Of a stretch of 64,000 bases of DNA, positions 12,331 to 24,958 are shown in pieces. This DNA is from Casuarina equisetifolia (lineage: Eukaryota; Streptophyta; Magnoliopsida; Fagales; Casuarinaceae). Below the pieces are notes generated by a model. That model did no database searches and was not told the DNA's origin. It saw only the letters and a program-made list of their open reading frames with translations. Where the stretch lies: the NCBI GenBank assembly GCA_028551475.1, contig CM052362.1, positions 5,517,354 through 5,581,353 on the forward strand. The letters run 5' to 3'. The first letter of the stretch is position 1. Each line of letters starts with the position of its first letter. Both the position numbers and the translations under genes were made by a program.

Positions 12331-15300
12331 GCCTGCAACCCTTAATACCTCCACTAATGTCCCTAAACCACCTAATCCTTTTGGGTTTGGGCCCTAGTGT
12401 TCTAACCAGGCCTATGCCTTTACCTCTTATGATGGAGTTCCTTTCTATGGTGGACCATACCCCCCCATCTCTAAGCTCAAGTTTGATAGGCACCATGCCT
12501 CTTACTCTTGGAAGTGTTTATAAGGGACCCACTAGGCTAAGTCTAGTTATAGATTGGCAAAGCAAAGCTGGTCCATTTCCTTAATCACATGGGCCCCCTT
12601 GATACCATGACCAACTTCATCGGTACTTCTTCCTTCTCTAAATCTTCTTCAATCTAAATTATTGATTCATGGGCCATTGACCATATTGCTTGTGATTTAA
12701 CTACTTTAGACTCATATTATCCATGTGCATCCCTAATGTTTGTTAAATTACTTGATCACCCATATTGGGACTTACTGGCCCAACCCTAACTTAGTTCTCC
12801 AATATATTTTATTTGCACCTCATTTTAGTCATAACCTTTTATCTGTCCACAAGCTAACCCATTAGCATTCTTGTGTTGCAATTTTTTTTTTAATTTTTAT
12901 GTCTTTTAGGACCATATGACTAGGGTGCTGACCAAGCTCAACAAGGTTGAGAAAAGACTTTATTTTCTGTGTTCCGTAATTACTGAGAGTTTTCATTTTG
13001 TTTTTTTTTCTAGTTTTTTAAATTCCCTAAAAAGTACTTCATGTATTTCTAGGCCTATGCTTGTTTGCAATTTGATTTTAAATAACTATTATTTTGTTTG
13101 ACACAAATGTCTGAGTCATTCATCTTTAAAGTCTTATTTTGTACATGAAAAATCAATTTCATGCCTTTACTCATTTTCGTGCCCAATCTATCCCCTCACC
13201 AAACAAACACATGTGCCTTTTCCATTAAGCCAATCAGTGACCAAATCCATTTTCAAATGGGTTTACATGGATGTGTGGGGTCCCCACAAGCATCCTATAC
13301 ATGATGGTATCTGTTATTTTTTAACTATCATGGATGATTTCTCTTATGTCATTTAGACTTTTTGCTTCATTATGAAAGCCACATCTTTTCTAAAATTCTA
13401 TTACTTCTTTCCATGGTTCATACACAATTTGGTACCAGTGTGAAGCGCATTCACACTAATAATAAGACTAATTTTTTTTTTCATTTGAATCCTCCTCTTT
13501 AATTTTTTTTCTTGTGACATCATTCATGAGAGTTCTTGCATGCACACTTTACAACAAAATGGAATTAAATGCAAGCATCACCACTTACTTGAAGTGGCAC
13601 GGGCCTTACTCTTAAGGCTCATCTTCCTCCTCGTTTTTGGGGTGAGTGCATCTTGATTGCCACTTACCTCATCAATCGTCTATCTTCCACCTTTTTGGGT
13701 GGCATCATTTCCTATGATTGACTTTTTGGCAAACCCCCTGTCATTAAACAGTTACATGTTTTTGGTTGTTAATTTTACACCACCACTTTGACTACCCATG
13801 AAAAATTTAGTCCTTATGTCATACCTTGCATCTTGATGGATTATCCTTCTTATTAGGAGGGTTACTATTTGTATGACCCATTTTTTAACAAATTTTTTGT
13901 TAGTTATGATGTCATTTTTCGTAAGAATGTTTTTTCTTTTGCACCATCCTCCACTCTATCATCCTTTAACAACTCAGCTGCCTTATCTACTCCCATTAAT
14001 GTTGCATGAGGAGTCACAGTAACCTTCATCACTACTTGTTGATGGTCATGACTTCCCCCACCCTGCCTTTTTAATTCCCATTATGACCACCCTTTCACCT
14101 GCTTTTGGAGCCTTGGTTCTTAATCCTGATTCCTCTACCTGTCTTTCAGACCCTATGCCTTCATCCCCTATCCTTGAACCCATTGTTCCTGCCCTTCTTA
14201 TTTGGTACTCTGCCCATTCCACCATGCCTTCTATTTGGAGTTCTGACTATTTATGTCCTATTTTACTTTTTGCTTCCAACATTTCCATGTATCCTATCTC
14301 TCACTACACCTTCCCTCAACCAATGTCACCCTCACCATAAACACCTCATAGCCTCCATCTTTGCCACCCTTGAACTTTATTCATTCTAGAGGCTTTCATT
14401 GTGTAGGGTGGATGCCATGAATAGTGAGCTTGCTGCCCTCGAGGCAAATCATACTTGTGATGTGGTTCTGTTACCCCTTGGTTGATGTCTTATTGGTTGT
14501 AAATGAGTTTATAAGGTGAAGTTCATGTTGATGGCATTGTTGAGTGTTATAAGGCTCATAAGGTGAAGTTCAAGCAAATCAACGAAATGAATTAACTATC
14601 AAGATACTTTCTCACCTACGACAAAACATGTTATTGTCTGTTTGCTCATCACCATTACTTTTATTCATTATTGGCCTTTATCTTTTTTAGATAGATGTGC
14701 AAAATGCTTTCCTTTACGGTAATCTTTCTAAAAAGGTTTACATAAAGCTTCCCCCCGGATTTGCAATCACAGAGAGGGTTTGGTATGTCGATTGCAGAAA
14801 TCCTTATATGGGTTGAAACAAGCCTCACATTAGTGGAACACCAAATTCATTATAGCTCTTACTACACATGGTTTTTGTTAGTCCTAGCATGATTATATGC
14901 ATTTACCAAACTTGATACTACTTTTTCTGTACAGCTTCTCAACCAATTCATATATGCACCCAAACAATCCCACATGGATGCAACTATGAAAGTGATCATG
15001 TACCTTAAAAGCTACCTAAATCTTGTTCTCATGTTCCCATCCTCATCCAAGTTAAAGTTGAATGCTTATTGCAACACAAATTATTGTACACATTTTGTGA
15101 CCAATAGATAGACTATTGGTTTTTGCATAACGCTTAGGAGTTCCTTGATTTCATGGAGAGCCAAGGAACAACCGAATATCTCATTATGATCAACATAGGC
15201 CAAATACCGAGCAATGCAAAACACTACATGCAAATTAGTTTGGATCATTGGATTATTGAAAAATTTTGGCTTCTATTTATGACAATCGACTTTGTTACAC

Positions 15301-15800
15301 TGTGATAATTAGGCAACAGAGAAAATAATTGCAAATCTAATCTTCTGTGAATGGACAAAGCACGCGAGGTTGATTGTCATTATGTGAAGAGAAAAAATAC
15401 AACAAAGAATCATTACTACATGTCATATCTCTACCAAGGAACAACCAATGGATTTATTTATTAAGACACTTTGTAGTAGACAACATTGGCATTTTTTGTC
15501 CAAGCTCAGAGTATTTGAGTTGTTCAAATCTCTGGCTTGAATGATACAATTAATGTAACTTCCTTATTAGGTCCTTTGATTGTATTGGATTTCCTTGATT
15601 GAATACAATTCCGTTTTAAGACCTTTAATTGTATTGGGTTTTCTTGATTGCATTAGGTATATAGTTTCCACGTATAGCTAGGTTTAGAGTGTATATAAAG
15701 ATACACTCTTGTAAAGCTCATAGTCTCACAAATTCAATATAATTGAATTATCTTAACTCATTGGCTCCATGTTCTTCTTTTCCTTCCTCCATATTCATAT
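12331..15800 (+). mobile_element. Old, heavily decayed Ty1/copia element
   Basis: Pol remnants occur in the correct copia order on the plus strand. A protease/pre-integrase phrase (DSWAIDHIACD-like) lies near 12660. Integrase sequence lies near 13260-13370 (VYMDVWGPHKHP followed by FLTIMDDFS) and near 13620-13690 (FWGECILIATYLINRLSS). Reverse transcriptase lies near 14690-14760 (DVQNAFLYGNLSKKVYIKLP) and RNase H near 15050-15530. An LTR-like block follows. Gag is not recognisable. The reading frame is broken many times, so this is an old copy, much older than the element at 1-4766. The start is approximate. Confidence 0.85.
15541..15775 (+). repeat. Probable LTR at the 3' end of the decayed copia element
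   Basis: Directly after the RNase H remnant comes a block with a TATA-like GTATATAAAG (about 15690), typical of an LTR promoter, and internal repeats of the phrase TTGATTGnATT. Exact ends are uncertain. Shortly after it, around 15815-15840, the phrase TATCACTAGAGCACAAAGAGCC resembles a primer-binding-site region. Confidence 0.5.
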
Positions 15801-15889
15801 TTTATGATAATTAACTTATCACTAGAGCACAAAGAGCCAACACAAATATGACCATCTTGCTATACTTTTTCTTTTGTTGTTTCTGTCTT

Positions 15890-17070
15890 GTTTTTATCGA
15901 TCTCCATCTACCTATATGACACACATTATTAGTCTATTATGGAAATATTTTGACAATGAAGTAGACGAATGAATGTACTTCGTGTTTCTCTTTTTATCAT
16001 TTTTTGAATAATGAGCCCTATATTTAATAACTGAGAAGGATCCTTTCAACTTTAATTACAATTTAAGCTTTACTTCCTTGTGATTCAAATATAGAGAAGT
16101 TCTTGATCTAATTGTCCATCTTAAGTTTCCTTGTGGGGCTTATCCTGATGCAACATTTTTTTATCCTCTTTCCAACTTGGCTTAAGTCAATTTTTTGTTT
16201 AATCATTATTTGCAAGGTTTACTTTTTAGATATGATAGCTCATGGAATTTAGGCTTGTTCAATCCCACTAACAAAGTTGCTTTAAAGGGATTATCTTAGT
16301 TTTGATTGATAGCAAGAACTTAAAAGAATAGTTATGTGCTATTACTTGAATGTAGGGTTTGCAAATAAGAGTGAAATAAGACAATGTCTTAAGTCATGTT
16401 TTACTTCAAGTATGTGTTAAATGTTAAAGACAAATGTAATTGGTGAGACCAAATAATTGTCTCCATTTACTTTACCCAAAATGCTATTGGCCATTAAGAA
16501 TTCTAAAGATGTTATAATAAGTAAAGAAGGATAATTTGATAGACGAGTGTGTGTATGTGTGTTTTTCTTTTTAATTTAAATGTGGTGGCACCCTAAAAAA
16601 TTTTCATTACATTCAAATTGCTAATTGCAAAAATAAGGACAAGCAACAACCTAACCCATACATCAAGAGTCTCCACTAGGGAGGAAAAATGAAATACAAA
16701 GCACAGAGTGAGGTATGCTTAACCCAAGCTTCAGCTATCCCCACATAGGTAATGCAACACCTATTCTTCGCAAAACATTATATGATCATAAACCTAAATT
16801 AAAAGTTGTGGAAATTTTGAGGTCAATGCGGACCCACCCCTTATTAAGTGTAAAAAGTCATTAGTGGATATCACTATAGACGCCATTACTTGGAGCATAT
16901 ATCTCTGGTTTGGCATTGTTAACTGTTAGTGGTTTAGATATTCACCCAGCAGTGTAGAAAAAGTGGTTTTGTCCAATGTGGTTATGGAGCTTTTCGTTAT
17001 TAATGATAGTTCATTTAGTATTTAAAATTGTTTTTTGGTCATATAATGAACAATCTTCCTCCTTTATTGA
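15890..17070 (+). pseudogene. CinA-like nucleotidylyltransferase fragment B (inverted copy of fragment A)
   Basis: The plus strand here matches the reverse complement of about 8530-9470, including the intron that precedes fragment A's first exon, the exon positions and the 3' flank. The coding pieces are degraded: the exon near 16365 (GLQIRVK) corresponds to GLRTSEE in fragment A but is interrupted. The last exon is split by unrelated sequence (about 16570-16850) before the match resumes near 16875 and ends at TTTAGATATTCACCCAGCAG. It is therefore an older or less protected copy than A. It lies about 530 bp upstream of the chimeric gene at 17597. Confidence 0.65.
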
Positions 17071-17596
17071 TGAGTCTTGTCCTCCTTTAGATTATATTTT
17101 CATGAGATATGTTTTTTTTTTTACCGTCTTACATGAAGATGCATATTGAAAATGGTACGAATAAGTACTTCAAGCTGTCAATATTTTGATTTATAATGCA
17201 ATTTATGTGGAATATTTCTCTTTCAACAATCAATCCTAGTGTAAAAAGTGGATATTCGAATACCTTTTCTTATCATTCTTTTCCTAATATTTTAATGTGG
17301 TATAAAAATGTGAGAAAAGGGAAAAGCCTTTGTTTCTCTGAAAAACAAGATCAAAGTGTAATTTGAGAAATAAGATAAGTGTATAGGTGAAAATGTAAAG
17401 AGATTATAATAATTAGGGAAAAAAATATAATAATTAGGGCTTACCAATTTATTTTCCTTTCAAAGAATTTCCGGATCAACCTCCCTCTGCAAGGGCACCT
17501 TCTCTCTCCGATTCTTTCTAAGTTTTGAGAGCTTGTGGTCTAAACTATCGTTTCTCCGAATCTTTTGGTGGCCGATATTGCGAAGTTGTTGAGCGA

Positions 17597-20500
17597 ATGG
17601 TGAGAGGATTGGTCAACAAGCTCGTGTCTTGCTCTCTCTGTGTCGCCGGAAAAATGGCAACAACAGCAACTCCGGCGCCTAAGCATCCACGAGTATAAGG
17701 TCTTTCTGTCTTCTTATCTTTCTCTTTCTCTTTCTCTCTAGCAATTTGAATGGCATAAGATTCTATTTGAAAATATTGTTTATACATGACGCTCAAAATT
17801 AACTCCCCATATTTGAAAAATGAATTTTTTTGTAAAAGATTAAATCTTTTGAGTTTAGACGAGCCGTTGAGTCATCATTTGTGGTCTTTTATCTTGTCCT
17901 GGTTGTTCCTTGTGACCATGAGACTTTCTGGTTTCGCTTTTCATTAATATTTTTTTTACCCATTTCTTTGAAGTTCTTTGAGGACTAGATTTCCGTTAAT
18001 GGCTCAGGTGTTACAACATCATTAGCAATGGAAAAAAGGAAAAAAAGAATTAGAATAGAATTGCGGTACTTCAAAATCTGCAAACATTTTTGATATACAC
18101 CATACGATCCTATCTTTATGTGTTGTTATGATAGACTTTTACTTGACGTCAGCAAGCAAATCGGAGACTAGTTACCTGTGTCCATGATACAATTCACTTC
18201 GTGGCGTTTCATTTGGTTTATGCCTCTTATCATTAAAATAACCTTTAAACTCCACGGTAAAGTCTGAATGTTGGGCTTAGGCAGAAGATGAGAGAATGTA
18301 AGAACACAAGGGGCTTTGATAAGATGCCTACAATTCAATTTTGAAAATTGGCAGATTTGCTCTCTTCTTTTCACTCACTTGTTTTGTTTTCCTTTTCCGT
18401 TTGGTTCTGGAAAAATTTGGGAATATAAAAGGAAGACGATACTTTTGTTCTTGGGTTCCATAAATAGTCATGAGAATTCGTTTTGCTGATCTAATTAGTG
18501 TATCAGCCACCTCATTGAAGTTCTTTCTGGATTTATTTCGTCTTCCCACATTTTCTTCACGATCAAACTGTGCATCGGTGTCTTTTCATTTTCGTAAATA
18601 TGTGCTTAAGGTGGGAAACATATGGGTACTGTGCTGGTTCGGTAGTGTGACTTTGTGGAAATGTGAATTGGCTCCGGAGATGTTGATTGAGTGCAGAGAT
18701 TAGAATTTTGGTTTCTGATTTTTGGTTGAAAACAGGGGGCTGAGTTGACAAGCAAATACGGGGTCAATGTTCCCAAAGGCATGGCTGTTTCTACTGTTGA
18801 TGAAAACAGGAAGGCAACTCGAGATGTATTTCCCAACGAAAGCGAGGTAGTTGTTTGTAATTCAAGTCATTACTTTGTTCTTTTGTTTCGAGAAGAGAAT
18901 GTGCAAAACTGAGGGGATGGACAGACACGATAACTTTGCCTTCTGTGTTTGTATTATTTCTTTTAGAATAAAAAAGAATTTGGTCAATATATTTGTGCTT
19001 GTCAGAAACAGGTTTTTGTGCTCTTGTTATCTGGGCGACAAAATGCTAGAAGTTTAAAAATGTTTGTGTCGTTTTTGCTAAGAAAATCGTTTTTGTAGAT
19101 TTTCTTAGCAATTGCATATGTTGAAGAAAAGAGAAGAACACTAACTTCGATTTTGCTATGCAGTTGGTGGTCAAAAGCCAAATATTGGCAGGTGGGAGAG
19201 GCTTGGGAACCTTTAAAAATGGTCTCAAGGGTGGAGTTCATGCCGTTAAGGCTGACCAAGTTGAAGATATAGCCGGTATTGAAGATTATTTCTATCTTTC
19301 CTCAAGCGTGAGATTTAATCTCTTTTTCTTGTTTCTACTTGGATGTGGATTTGTATGTCTAGTTGGGATTTAGTACTGCATTAGTCCAATCTTGTAGGGT
19401 GTGTGCTGGTTTTATTCAACTGCAAAGGAGGATACTTTGTTCTGTATGATTAAGAAATTTTAGTTCTGCAAAACTTAAGTTTGTCTATATCAGTCTCTCC
19501 TATTTTGGTTTTGTCATTTTTGTCATATTCAGGAAACGTGCTTGGGCAGATGCTTGTTACTAAGAAAAGGGGTTGCCAAGGCAAAGTTGCCAGTAAGGTC
19601 AGGAATTTTTCAGTCTATCAAAGATCATCAACTATTTTCAGTATCAGCTTCATTTTATTCTCTTTTTGTTCCATTTGTGTTGCCAGAATATCATGTTTTT
19701 GTTGAACTTTGACATCAACATGTGACTTGATTTTGGCCTTTGAGGTTTTGCTCAAATGGCACCTCCCTGCCATAAGAAGAGCAGGGAGAGGATGGGGTGC
19801 TTTCTATGCCTACTAGGTGTATACCTATCAGATATTTTTCTTTGTGCAGTTCTTCTGTTTTGGACCCTTGCATAGCTATCTCAGAATGCTTTCCTATCTG
19901 GTCGTTATCTGATTGAGGTGCAATATATTTAGTATTTTTTTTTAATACAGGTGTACTTGTGTGAAAAATTTTCACTTGTCAACGAGATGTACTTTTTTAT
20001 CTTGTGGGATCATAGAGATACTACTTTGGTATGTTCTCATATTCAACGTGGATGTTTAGTTCTGTTTTCTCTGTCAATATTTTGGAGTTTTTATCTTCAT
20101 TTCTAGTTAGAATAACAGTCCCAAGTTTGATATGCTTTTTTGTCTCTTTCTGCCAGCTTATGCATGCCTTAAGAAGGGGAGGAACCTGTAGTGAAGACCT
20201 TGCGGAGAAATTGGCTGAGATGGCTGTGGAGGCGGTTGTCTCTTTTTTATTTTGCTCTTGATGGTTTACCATTGTCATTGAGGAACTCTTTCTGTGCTTT
20301 ATTGAAATTTAATAGGCAATTTAATTTGATAGGTGTCTATCGATGTTTTCAAAGGCATGACAGATGAGGATGCTGCAAAGGTGGTTGATGGTTTGGCTCC
20401 CACAGTGGCCGATAGAAAAGATTCAATTGAGCAAGTAAAGAAATTATATGAGCTTTTCTGCAAGTGTCAATTTGGGCCATTGGAAGTGAGTGTAAGCTTT

Positions 20501-21135
20501 TAAATTTCAAATTTGCATGGTTACATATTTGTATGTTTAATTTTTTGCATTGAACATTGTAGTCTGAACCATGAGTTCTGGTCCTTCTGGACAGATCAAT
20601 CCTATTGCAGAGACATCTGATAAGCAGTTGGTAGCTGCGGATGCTAAGTTGTTTTTTGATCAGAATGCTGCCATTCTTCAGAAAGAGATATTTGCTCCCC
20701 GTGATCCAACACAAGAGGATCCTCGGGAGGTTTTTGATTCTGCTTACGCTACTATTTATTTGAAAGTGATTTTTCTTTATTATTTTAGTAGGCAATTTGT
20801 AAGCCAACCATTTGGATCTGATCGTAAGCCAGTAGTAGAACTTAAAACCTTTGAGCAAAGAGGACTAAGTACTGCCTCATGACATGCACAAATAGATTGC
20901 CTGCTCGAAACGCGAACATGCAAACATCATGGTCATTAATTTAGTCTGAGCAACAGCATTATTTGCTTATGCATCTTTTAATATCCTCTTATAGGTGGCT
21001 GGTGCCGAAGTAGATTTATATTATGTTGGCGTAGATGGAGGGAAGGGTTTTATGTCTAACGATGCAAAAGTGGCAATGGCCACAATGGAGATCAATAAAA
21101 TGTCTGAGGTAACTTGTGCTGATTATGAAGACAAG
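17597..21135 (+). pseudogene. Succinyl-CoA ligase (ADP-forming) subunit beta, partial, 5' half of a chimera
   Basis: Nine exons (17597-17699, 18736-18846, 19164-19275, 19533-19597, 19951-20028, 20157-20234, 20333-20485, 20595-20729, 20995-21135) follow the mitochondrial TCA-cycle enzyme: presequence-like MVRGLVNKLVS, then [60 protein letters not shown] and INPIAETSDKQLVAADAKL. This is the ATP-grasp part. The CoA-ligase domain with the HGGTPANFLDVGG motif is missing. Exon 1 carries one extra A in an A5 run (17650-17654), so the presequence leaves frame. Elsewhere all exon phases fit and no stop occurs. Conserved stretches are altered: ILDRKSAGPLIIACKKGG of the family reads ILWDHRDTTL plus LMHALRRGG here. 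The last exon's end (VTCADYEDK) no longer resembles the ligase. This is a duplicated, relaxed copy; the functional gene should be elsewhere. Confidence 0.85.
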
Positions 21136-22367
21136 GTAATTGCTTAACTTCTAAGGCTGTTGATTTTAAGCTATGCTTATTACTGCTTCTTACATGTCAT
21201 GAGCCATGTTTTGTTTTTTGTTGTTGCCAACTATTTTATCTATTGACTAGTTATTAGTTTTGAGTTTGGATAAGGTGGTAAATACATAAGGCTCAGGATT
21301 TTGTGTATGTGCACTCAAACTCAAGCTCATGCATGAGCCATTTAGAAGGTTCGAACCTGTGTTCTTACTCAAATCTTTAATGTCCATATTTTTTTTTTTT
21401 GAAAAAAAAAGATCTCGTATAAGCTGATTTCTTCTGATGTAAAATTGGGCCTAATGGCCCACACTTTAGGCCTTTTCCTTCAAGGATGAGCTTGTGCCTT
21501 TGCCGTTTTTAAGGGCAACAATTGCTTAGCACTTTGCTTGGGCTTACGAGTGAGCTAAGTTTGGAGGAAAAGAATAATTTCTCTAATAGGATTATCCTGC
21601 TAGAAAATTATTCGATCAAGTGCAGCTAAACACTAAACCACTCATCTGTTGTCTAAACTGCCTTAGAATCGAACAACAACACTAAATGGTCCTGCCAATC
21701 AATCTAGCGTAAACAATCAAAATGATGGCCTTTTGCATCTGAGGTGCAGTAGAAGTCATCCACTCAAGTCCCACATAGGCCTTTTGTTAGGCTGAAGGCG
21801 AGTCTTAATAAGAGACTTTAGGCCCTCTTGAATAAGTTATGTTCTTACATTAGTTTATTAACTTATTTTCCTCTTAAATACAGGGTACAGAACATAGTCT
21901 TGGGGGAATATCCAAAACTTGGTTGTTTTAGCAGTTGGAAACCAAGTCATTTCGAGGGTTTGAAACCCAAACGTGTTAGCCTAAGAGTTAGGGTTATTTA
22001 ATGGGAAGTATCCGACAGGAAGACTTGTTTTAAATTGTTAAGAGATTGAAACCTAAGCTATAGCCTCCCTTGGAGAGCAAGCTTTGGTTTTTGATCAGGT
22101 GACCTTTGACTGTGATTTTTTTTGTAAGAAATTCCAATGTGCAATTGACTTCATAATTAATTTGTTTTTGTCATTCAGTGCTTTCTTTTGTATCTTAGGC
22201 ACACTTGTAATCCTTTGAGTGTGACACTGTTCTTTATCTACAAAACGACCTTGATCCAATTACTGTGCAACAGTATTATATTTGTGTGTCATTTTCTGCT
22301 GTAATATTGGATTTCTTGCAAATTACGATGTTTGTAATTGTTTTTTGGTTTGTGAGTGCTGTTGTAG

Positions 22368-24920
22368 TTTCCATCCCGATTTTCTAGTGAACACCTAGCT
22401 GCATATATGACTCGTTTGGCTTATGGTCATGAACACAAGCTTTGTGGGTCAGGTGAACTATTCTTAAATACGGAACTTGTTTTGGTTTTTATTATACTTT
22501 TGACTCCTCCAACTGGTGTTAATATAGCTTTTGGTTATTCTGACTGGAAGCACAGATATGCCTATAGATCAAAGGATGATAATTCTATCTGGTTCTTTTA
22601 ATCCATTACATGATGGTCATATCAAGCTCTTGGAAATTGCTAAGAGGTATGTTAACTGCATCATTGAAGTTGTGATTTTTAAATGATTGACTCACATTTG
22701 TAGAAAGCTGCATATGTATACATGAAACTAAATCTGTTCTTTGCATTAATATCTATCCTGTGGTACATAGGATATTCATGTCACTAGAGCTTAGGAGAGA
22801 CCCTAACTGCATTCTTTTGTAACTGCGACCTGTCTTTTGTGGTTTGGTTGGGGTTTTGGTGGAAAGTTCGGGGGGTTGTCTTGTTTTACTTGTTACTTTT
22901 TTTTCTCTCTCTTTTGGGGTCTCTATTGAGCTCTGACAGCATTAAATGGCCTACTTTTTCATTCAAACTTCTGTATTGCAATGATTTGCAAATTTTATGA
23001 TTGTTGCTGGGCCTGTAGAAAGTATCCCAGATTTATATTCCCTATCCACTTCTAATATGTTTTTTAGGTTGTGGTCAAAATTCTCTGTTTCTCTGGAGCT
23101 CTTGACGATGGCATGGCTTGCGTGGCCCTTAACATTTGAATCTTATTTTTGGCTGGTTCTGGACCAGTTATATTAAGGGCTACAAAATCTTGTATTCTTC
23201 TGTTTTCCTGCTCTAAAAGTACCATTAACTTCCTCCTACAGGAAAATAAAAGGAAAAATAGAAAGTAAGGAAGGCAAAAGTTCCTTCTTAGGAAATAAAC
23301 TCAAAAACTGAAAAAAGTTTTCATCTTTTCAACTACTTGAATTGGCTAAGTAGCAAGTTCTTTTCTTCCTCTTTTCCTGATCCTTTGGTTTAGTATATTG
23401 ACCAAGTATTAGAGAGATGTCTTAGAAACCTTTGAGAAAATTTGTGCAAAATTAGTTGATCAACAAAATCAATGTTGGAATCAGATACTTATATTCACTT
23501 TTATTGAAGTTAGTTTTTCTCCTATCAAATAGGTGTGTTAGACCTACACACAACTTATGTCCGCAACAGCAATGGGAATGTAGGTAAGACACTTTTCATC
23601 AATTCTATTTTTGTTTATGCAGCATTTGTGGTGGTGGGAAACCATGTTTTGAAATATCAGCAACTACTGCTGGCAAACCTCCACTCTCTCTATCAAAAAT
23701 CAAAGATCGCATCAAGCAATTTGAAAAAGTTGGTAAGGTTGATTTTCTACGTTGTTTACTGGTTTTAAATACCTTTATATTGGATGTGAACCTATGTTGT
23801 TTTTGACATTGCTTATGTTTTTGGTAAATAATAGTACATAACATGGTGTTGACCTGATTTATAGTGAAAGACACCACCTTCTTGTATGATATATATAACC
23901 TGAATTTATTAATGATTTGTCTCTTCGAATAACAGGGAAGCAAGTAATCGTATCCAATCAGCCTTTCTTTTATGGGAAAGCTTGTCTTTTTCCATGCAGT
24001 TATTTTGTACTTGGCGCTGATACTTTGTCGAGGCTACTGATGGTAACAACTAATATGCCTTACATTTATAATTTGTTATCACATCATCACCATTGACCTT
24101 GCTATTTTCACTGTCTTTTATTTGTGATACATATTCTGCTGGACACATGGAGAGAAACTCATGAATTATGTAATGATGTTCACTGTGTTCTCAATCTTTT
24201 TGCTAGCATTCTTAGGGTTTTGAGTAGGGAAAGGCCAACCAGGCAACGTACCCAGAATCGGAACTCATCTTGGGTGCAAAAGCGATATTATATATAGACA
24301 ACCATTAACCCTCCTTTAATGATCTTAATATGCATTCAGCTTTTGCCATGCTTGATTACTTCATGAATGTCCACATATAGCAAACATAGAATTAAAAAAT
24401 ATAGTTTGTACCAAAAAAATTCTTCATATTATCATTTTAAATTTTAGGGCTCGATTATTGTTGTAAGAGGGAACAGACATGCTCATTTACTGCGTTATGA
24501 ATTTGAGGAGTAATGCTTTTTATTCCGTAAAGTACATATAAAATAGAAGAAAAGAAACTGAAAAGTCTATTTTATAAGAAGGAACAGACATTACAAGCCT
24601 GAAGTATCTGTTATTTACTTTCTTTTCCTTTCCCTATGAATTGGTCTTGGGCTTCCCTTCTCTTCAATCAATAACTTTTGTTCTCTTTAATTAAAAGCTA
24701 ACAACCATAGTGAAAAGTCAACACCGTAATTATTAGGAAAGAGAGAGGGAGAGAGAAACGAAAATGGTGCAATAACAATGTACAAGTTGACACTAAATCT
24801 CGGTATTATTGTCCAAGATTACTTTGTTTCTATTGTTTCCGATGTTACTGATTTTGCTTTCACAGTTATCAAAAGACACGCTACTAGATCAGCCAACTCT
24901 CATATTTACTGGGAGTTTAT

Positions 24921-24958
<38 letters not shown>

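Noticed and set aside
20349-20858. 169-codon minus-strand open frame
   Set aside because: It is antisense to two succinyl-CoA ligase exons and shows no family resemblance.
21340-21375. GGTTCGAACC-like string suggesting a tRNA T-arm
   Set aside because: No acceptor stem, D-arm or anticodon arm can be laid out around it. It is also too short to call a SINE without an A box or flanking duplication.
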